IMG/VR virus record: IMGVR_UViG_3300017917_000441
Location: 1-36,805 of that record
DNA: 36,805 bases
Strand: one strand, 5' to 3'
Source of the DNA: a virus
Positions 32,913-36,805 of this stretch are shown in pieces. The notes below the pieces were generated by a model. That model saw only the letters and a list, made by a program, of their open reading frames with translations, ran no database searches and was not told the origin of the DNA. A program made the translations under genes and the position numbers. The stretch's first letter is position 1. Every line of letters begins with the position of its first letter.

Positions 32913-33998
32913 ATGTTCGAAGCTATCAAGCCATTACTCGATAGCGGCATACTCAACGAGGAATCAAAGGTTGCCCTAGAGGAAGCCTGGAAGTCTAAGT
33001 TGGATGAAGCAAAGGCTGAGCTACGCTCAGAGTTTGCAAGCCGTTACGAGCACGACAAGAGCGTGATGGTTGAGGCCTTAGACAAGATGGTGACTGAAAG
33101 CCTTACTGCTGCTATCAACGAAGTAGCTGCTGAGAAGGCACAGTTGGTCGAAGACCGTACCAAGTTCGTTGCAGAAATGCAGGACAAGGTAGGCAAGTTC
33201 GAGGCTTTCTTGGGTGAAAATCTCAAGAAGGAATTGACCGAATTTGTACAGGACCGTGAAACATACAAGGCTGGCTTAGCTCGCCTTGAGAAGTTCGTCG
33301 TGCGTGCCCTCGCCGAAGAGCTTTCAGAGTTTGCGGAGGATAAGAAAGACCTCATTGACACTAAAGTCAAGCTGGTTGCTGAAGCCAAGGAGAAGCTCGA
33401 GGATCTGCGTCAGCAGTTCATCGCACGCGGTTCTAAGCTGGTCGAAGCTACCGTCACCAACACACTAAGGTCTGAGCTTGGACAGCTCAAGGAAGACATC
33501 AAGGTTGCTCGCGAGAACAACTTTGGACGTCGTCTGTTTGAAGCATTTGCTAGTGAGTTCACTGCAACCCATCTTAACGAGCACGCAGAGATGCGCAAGC
33601 TACGTGACATGATGGCAAGCATGGAGCAGAGGCTAGTGGAAGCTGAGACCAAGGCTGCTGAGAAGCAGGCTCTTGCAGAGTCCAAGAACCAAGAGATCGC
33701 AAAAATCAAAGATGGTATCGCTCGCGATGCCAAGCTCAATGAAATGCTGAAGCCATTGGCCGGCGACAAGCGCCAGGTAATGGTCAGCCTGCTGGAATCA
33801 GTTGCTACTGACAAGCTAGAAGGTGCTTTCCAAAAGTATCTACCAGCTGTCATGAACAACACAGCAAAGAACGACCGCAAGGTCATCAACGAATCCGTTA
33901 CATCAGCTGTGACGGGAGACAGGGCCGCCAAAGCCCAAGATTCAACTGAGGACAAGGGCAATATAGTTGAAATCAGACGTTTGGCAGGATTGAAGTAA
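32913..33998 (+). CDS. 22: Prohead scaffold protein gp22-like
   Basis: A 361-residue, highly helical coiled-coil protein rich in Lys, Glu and Ala, in the position of T4 gp22 (269), the major scaffold of the prohead core. Typical start MFEAIKPLLDSGILNEESK and C-terminal KGNIVEIRRLAGLK. I choose ATG 32913, since AGGAGA lies just upstream; an in-frame ATG at 32895 overlaps the gp21 stop and would sit before that ribosome-binding site. It is expected to be cut by gp21 to small peptides during maturation. It is longer than in T4 by about 90 residues of coiled coil. Confidence 0.92.
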   Translation: MFEAIKPLLDSGILNEESKVALEEAWKSKLDEAKAELRSEFASRYEHDKSVMVEALDKMVTESLTAAINEVAAEKAQLVEDRTKFVAEMQDKVGKFEAFLGENLKKELTEFVQDRETYKAGLARLEKFVVRALAEELSEFAEDKKDLIDTKVKLVAEAKEKLEDLRQQFIARGSKLVEATVTNTLRSELGQLKEDIKVARENNFGRRLFEAFASEFTATHLNEHAEMRKLRDMMASMEQRLVEAETKAAEKQALAESKNQEIAKIKDGIARDAKLNEMLKPLAGDKRQVMVSLLESVATDKLEGAFQKYLPAVMNNTAKNDRKVINESVTSAVTGDRAAKAQDSTEDKGNIVEIRRLAGLK

Positions 33999-34011
33999 AA
34001 GGAAAGAAACA

Positions 34012-35217
34012 ATGACTCAGAACTTAATCGAGAGCCGTTGGGACGAGACCAAAGACGCCCTCCTAGAAGGCCTCAGTGGAACCCGTCGCAGCACCATGGG
34101 TGCCGTGCTCGAAAACACCAAGCGTTACTTGGCAGAATCTGCTTCCGCAGGTGCAACTGCCGCTGGTAACGTTGCTACGCTTAACCGCGTTATCCTCCCA
34201 GTGATCCGTCGTGTGATGCCAACCGTCATCGCTAACGAGATCGTTGGTGTGCAGCCAATGACTGGCCCAGTTGGTCAGATCCACACGCTGCGCGTTCGTT
34301 ATGCTGAGGACTTCACCTCCACAGCATCACCAGCAAACGGTCCTGGTACCGACACAACCGCTGGTGAGGAAGCACTGAGCCCATTCAAGATCGCTCAGGG
34401 CTACTCAGGTGTTGCTCCAGGCGTTAACAGCGCCGACGGCAAGGCTGGTTCAACCAGCTCAATGGAAGGCACCCCAGGTCGTAAGATCTCTGTGCAGATC
34501 CTCAAGCAGGCTGTTGAAGCCAAGACTCGTAAGCTCAGCGCACGCTGGACATTCGAGGCTGCTCAGGACGCTCAGAGCATGCACGGTCTTGACGTCGAGG
34601 CAGAGATCATGGCTGCTCTCGCACAGGAGATCACCGCAGAAATCGACCAGGAAATCCTCTACAGCCTGCGCGCCCTAGCTGCTCAGGAAGAGAGCTTCAA
34701 CCAGGCTGCCGTTTCTGGTACAGCAACATTCGTTGGTGACGAGCACGCTGCTCTTGCAGTCCTCGTAAACCGCGTTGCTAACAAGATCGCTAGCCGCACA
34801 CGTCGTGGCGCTGGTAACTGGGCTGTTGTGTCTCCAGAGGCACTGACAATCCTCCAGTCTGCAACGACTTCTGCTTTCGCTCGTACAACCGAAGGCACAT
34901 TCGAGGCTCCAACCAACACCAAGTTCGTTGGTACCCTCAACGGTGCAATGAAGGTTTACGTTGACTCTTACGCATCTGACGGCACCTCAGTGCTCGTTGG
35001 TTACAAGGGTTCAAGCGAAGCTGACGCTGCTGCGTTCTATTGCCCATACATTCCGCTGATGTCTTCAGGCGTTGTGCTTGATCCATCAACCTTCGAGCCA
35101 GTTGTTGGCTTCATGACCAGGTATGGTTATGTCGAGCTCACCAACACTGCTTCTTCTCTAGGTAACGCTGGTGACTATCTCGGTGAGATCGCTATCAGCA
35201 ACGTCACCTTCTCATAA
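34012..35217 (+). CDS. 23: Major capsid protein gp23
   Basis: A 401-residue homologue of the T4 gp23 hexamer protein (521), with an HK97-type fold expected. Family stretches: NRVILPVIRRVMPTVIANEI, VGVQPMTGPVGQIHTLRVRY, the long helix KLSARWTFEAAQDAQSMHGL, and CPYIPLMSSGVVLDPSTFEP near the end. The N-terminal 42 residues are a likely propeptide: YLAE|S at 39-43 fits gp21 cleavage. It is shorter than T4 gp23, probably lacking part of the insertion domain. Codon use differs from neighbours (ATC, CGT and CTC favoured; ATA and AGG rare), as expected for the most abundant protein. The start has AAAGGAAAGAAACA upstream; a strong terminator follows. Confidence 0.97.
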   Translation: MTQNLIESRWDETKDALLEGLSGTRRSTMGAVLENTKRYLAESASAGATAAGNVATLNRVILPVIRRVMPTVIANEIVGVQPMTGPVGQIHTLRVRYAEDFTSTASPANGPGTDTTAGEEALSPFKIAQGYSGVAPGVNSADGKAGSTSSMEGTPGRKISVQILKQAVEAKTRKLSARWTFEAAQDAQSMHGLDVEAEIMAALAQEITAEIDQEILYSLRALAAQEESFNQAAVSGTATFVGDEHAALAVLVNRVANKIASRTRRGAGNWAVVSPEALTILQSATTSAFARTTEGTFEAPTNTKFVGTLNGAMKVYVDSYASDGTSVLVGYKGSSEADAAAFYCPYIPLMSSGVVLDPSTFEPVVGFMTRYGYVELTNTASSLGNAGDYLGEIAISNVTFS

Positions 35218-35238
35218 GAGAAAAAGACATCACGATAT

Positions 35239-35270
35239 AAAGAGGGTGGAGAAATCCACCCTCTTTTATT
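35239..35270 (+). terminator. Strong rho-independent terminator after gp23
   Basis: AAAGAGGGTGGA-GAAA-TCCACCCTCTTT is a perfect 12-bp stem with a GAAA tetraloop, followed by TATT. It starts 21 bases after the gp23 stop and would end the main capsid transcript. Confidence 0.92.
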
Positions 35271-35275
35271 AAATA
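35268..35275 (+). promoter_or_regulatory. Late-promoter-like variant ATTAAATA after the gp23 terminator
   Basis: ATTAAATA directly follows the terminator and could restart transcription for the next gene. It shares the TTAAATA core with the motifs at 27155 and 31458 but lies 74 bases before the ATG, farther than those. The resulting leader would contain two hairpins. Confidence 0.3.
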
Positions 35276-35281
35276 AACTTG

Positions 35282-35320
35282 CTGATGCGAGTGCATCAGT
35301 TTACGGGGCACCACCCCGTA
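35282..35320 (+). promoter_or_regulatory. Two tandem hairpins in the leader of the gene at 35350
   Basis: CTGATGC-GAGT-GCATCAG (35282-35299) is followed by TACGGGG-CACCA-CCCCGTA (35302-35320), each a perfect 7-bp stem, 2 bases apart. Neither has a T-run. They lie between the gp23 terminator and a strong AGGAGA ribosome-binding site. They may stabilise the 5' end of the mRNA or serve as a control element. Confidence 0.6.
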
Positions 35321-35349
35321 GGCCTAGAACGCCCAACAGGAGAAAACAA

Positions 35350-35922
35350 ATGGCAAAGTTTAGAGTAGCAAAGACAAACGCACAAGGCACTGCATATAAC
35401 AACGGTACACCACTAGAGGGTGGTCTTACTTCACTGACTGGTAACCAGATCCAACCACGTGTAAAGATTGGTGGAGCATCAGAAGCTACAGGTTCCATCC
35501 TGCGTGCCAAGGGTGCTAAGAAGTTCTTGGTAACAGACGGCGCTTCTATCAATGATGAAAGCGTAACACTAGGCAACATGTATCAGATCCTGACACTTGG
35601 TGATACCAATTGGGCAGCTATGGGCGTCAAGGGTACACCAGCAGTTGGCGGTATCTTTGTTGCTACAGCAGCAGGCGCAGGAACCGGCACGGTCTCAGCA
35701 GTGGGAACATGCACGTTAGCGGATACAGCTAACGGTGCTCTCGCAAATAACACCATGACCATCACCTGCACCAAGCAGACTTCAGCTACTTTCCGCGCTA
35801 AGCGCATAACCAACAAGTTCGTCTGGGACTTCTCAGACAACAAGTACAGGGTCAGCGCATCTAGCGCAGCTACTTCACCAGCAGACGGTAAGATCGAGAT
35901 CGTCAACGTTGCAGTAGCTTAA
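35350..35922 (+). CDS. Small structural protein after gp23, possible head decoration
   Basis: A 190-residue beta-rich protein rich in Ala, Thr and Gly. The N-terminal 60 residues (MAKFRVAKTNAQGTAYNNGT; LRAKGAKKFLVTDG) are followed by a module, GNMYQILTLGDTNWAAMG to GAGTGTVS at about 77-115, of a type recurrent in phage surface proteins. The C-terminus is a small beta domain ending in KIEIVNVAVA. Isolated between two strong terminators and with its own strong ribosome-binding site (CAGGAGAAAACAA), it looks like an abundant virion protein. A capsid decoration role is suggested only by position. Confidence 0.75.
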   Translation: MAKFRVAKTNAQGTAYNNGTPLEGGLTSLTGNQIQPRVKIGGASEATGSILRAKGAKKFLVTDGASINDESVTLGNMYQILTLGDTNWAAMGVKGTPAVGGIFVATAAGAGTGTVSAVGTCTLADTANGALANNTMTITCTKQTSATFRAKRITNKFVWDFSDNKYRVSASSAATSPADGKIEIVNVAVA

Positions 35923-35944
35923 TAGCTAGAAATTGAACTAGATC

Positions 35945-35978
35945 AAATCGCGTGCTAAATTAACAGCACGCGATTTTT
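35945..35978 (+). terminator. Strong rho-independent terminator
   Basis: AAATCGCGTGCT-AAATTAAC-AGCACGCGATTT is a perfect 12-bp stem followed by TTCTT, the T-run being five bases including the stem end. It lies 22 bases after the stop at 35922 and only 6 bases before the next start codon at 35985. Confidence 0.9.
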
Positions 35979-35984
35979 CTTATC

Positions 35985-36602
35985 ATGGACACTAAACCAG
36001 CATTCGTACTAGGCAATGGAAGATCTAGGTTATCTGTCAATCCAGAAGACCTAAGATCTCATGGAAAGGTATATGGCTGCAATGCTCTATATCGAGATTT
36101 CACTCCGCATGTCTTGGTAGCTACTGATCCTGGAATCACTGCTGAGATCGAATCTAGCGGATATCCTATCAACAACGTGTTCTACACTAGGAAACCAAAC
36201 ACAGAAATTGGATCTAGATTGATACCTAAGCATTTTGGATTTAGCTCGGGCCCAATTGCTACCAAGCTAGCAGCAGATGCAGGGCATGGAGTGATCTTTC
36301 TCTTAGGCTTTGATCTGCAAGGACAAGATGGGCTGCAAAACAACGTATATGCAGGCACCGAAAACTACAGACCGCCGGGGGAAAAAGCAACCTATCACGG
36401 TAACTGGGTAAAGCAGCTAGCCAAGATATTTGACGAGCATCCAAATCAGCAGTTCATAAGATTGATAAGCACAGACGGCATAGTACCCTACGAGTGGCTA
36501 AACAAACCCAACCATTACACGGTCACTCTAGACTATTTCATGCCCCGCATAAATAACAAGCCATGGCTGAGATTAAAAGAGTTAATGACCAATATACGAT
36601 AA
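35985..36602 (+). CDS. Rossmann-like protein with GNG motif (DUF115-like), function unknown
   Basis: A 205-residue protein with an N-terminal strand and Gly-rich turn FVLGNGRS (residues 7-14), then GKVYGCNALYRDFTPHVLVATDP. This layout recalls DUF115/MptE-like and some glycosyltransferase-related Rossmann proteins. A second GVIFLLGFDLQGQ strand lies near residue 107 and a conserved-looking TYHGNWVKQL after residue 135. Substrate and reaction are unknown. It starts directly behind a terminator and has no visible Shine-Dalgarno sequence. The next gene begins inside its last 40 bases in another frame. Family suggestion is tentative; that it is a real gene is likely. Confidence 0.7.
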   Translation: MDTKPAFVLGNGRSRLSVNPEDLRSHGKVYGCNALYRDFTPHVLVATDPGITAEIESSGYPINNVFYTRKPNTEIGSRLIPKHFGFSSGPIATKLAADAGHGVIFLLGFDLQGQDGLQNNVYAGTENYRPPGEKATYHGNWVKQLAKIFDEHPNQQFIRLISTDGIVPYEWLNKPNHYTVTLDYFMPRINNKPWLRLKELMTNIR

Positions 36603-36805
36603 CCGCTCCTAGCATCTTGCTAGACGGAAACGTGCAGATCACTGGATCAAGCACTACTGTTGACGTGATCACTTCTGTGATCAGCGATACTAGCATCACG
36701 CTTAATTCAGGTGAAACAGGTGCTGGTGTTAGTACCTTAGGTACTACAGCACAGATTATAATTGACAGAGGTAGCTTACCAGCAGTAGAGCTAAGATGGA
36801 ACGAA
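36563..36805 (+). CDS. N-terminal part of a fibre- or tail-like structural protein (partial)
   Basis: An open frame from ATG 36563 reaches the right edge (81 codons). It begins MAEIKRVNDQYTITA and contains repeated beta motifs, including TSITLNSGETGAGV and IIIDRGSLPAVELRWNE. The phrases LNSGETGAGV and RGSLPAVELRW are of a kind I recall from long virion/fibre proteins of marine T4-like phages. It overlaps the preceding gene by 40 bases in a different frame, so the start could be later, but no later ATG is visible in the window. A structural role is likely; the rest lies outside. Confidence 0.65.
   Translation, partial: MAEIKRVNDQYTITAPSILLDGNVQITGSSTTVDVITSVISDTSITLNSGETGAGVSTLGTTAQIIIDRGSLPAVELRWNE

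Noticed and set aside
33410-34012. 200-aa ORF antisense to the scaffold gene
   Set aside because: Ser/Leu/Ala-rich translation typical of the complement of a Lys/Glu/Ala coiled coil; gp22 is well supported here.

Overview
This window is part of the genome of a T4-like contractile-tailed phage (myovirus). The evidence is a dense set of recognisable T4 core genes: gp6, gp25, a gp5-like hub spike, gp53, gp48/54, the late sigma factor gp55, the recombination nuclease gp47/gp46, a gp26-like hub protein, portal gp20, prohead core, protease gp21, scaffold gp22 and major capsid gp23. Protein sizes, the giant wedge-associated protein, the guanidine-group amidinotransferase and the small gene after gp20 resemble marine (cyanophage-type) relatives more than enteric T4. 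Base composition looks mid-40s percent GC by eye. The host cannot be named from this window; no photosynthesis gene or tRNA gene is visible.

Layout. (1) 1-19328, minus strand: a baseplate operon running gp48/54-like cap, gp53, 938-aa hub protein, gp5-like spike with a C-terminal lysozyme-like domain, gp25, gp6, then a giant tail protein that runs off the left edge (2969 residues present). (2) 19397-24662, plus strand: regulation and recombination, with gp55, an SGNH-hydrolase-like protein, gp47, gp46, two small proteins and a PD-(D/E)XK-type nuclease. (3) 24663-25054: a convergent gap without a protein gene but full of RNA-like hairpins with GNRA loops on the plus strand, ending against a minus-strand terminator. 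(4) 25055-27143, minus strand: a gp26-like zinc-ribbon protein, a 58-aa ORF that may be made as a -1 frameshift extension of it, and an amidinotransferase. (5) 27200-36805, plus strand: tape measure, portal, prohead core, protease, scaffold, major capsid protein, a capsid-region structural protein, a Rossmann-like protein and the start of a fibre-like protein.

How it works together. gp55 would direct late transcription from T4-type late promoters, and clear (N)ATAAATA motifs lie upstream of the minus-strand structural genes. Weaker TTAAATA variants sit 35-37 bases before two plus-strand genes. gp46/47 process DNA ends for recombination-dependent replication. Regions 1, 4 and 5 build the baseplate, tail and prohead; gp21 matures the capsid.

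Most worth follow-up: the structured RNA candidate at 24708-25007, the candidate programmed frameshift at 26322-26328, the amidinotransferase tied by a stop/start overlap to a tail-assembly gene, FG-GAP-like repeats in the giant protein, and the late-promoter motif inside the putative promoter of the late sigma gene.
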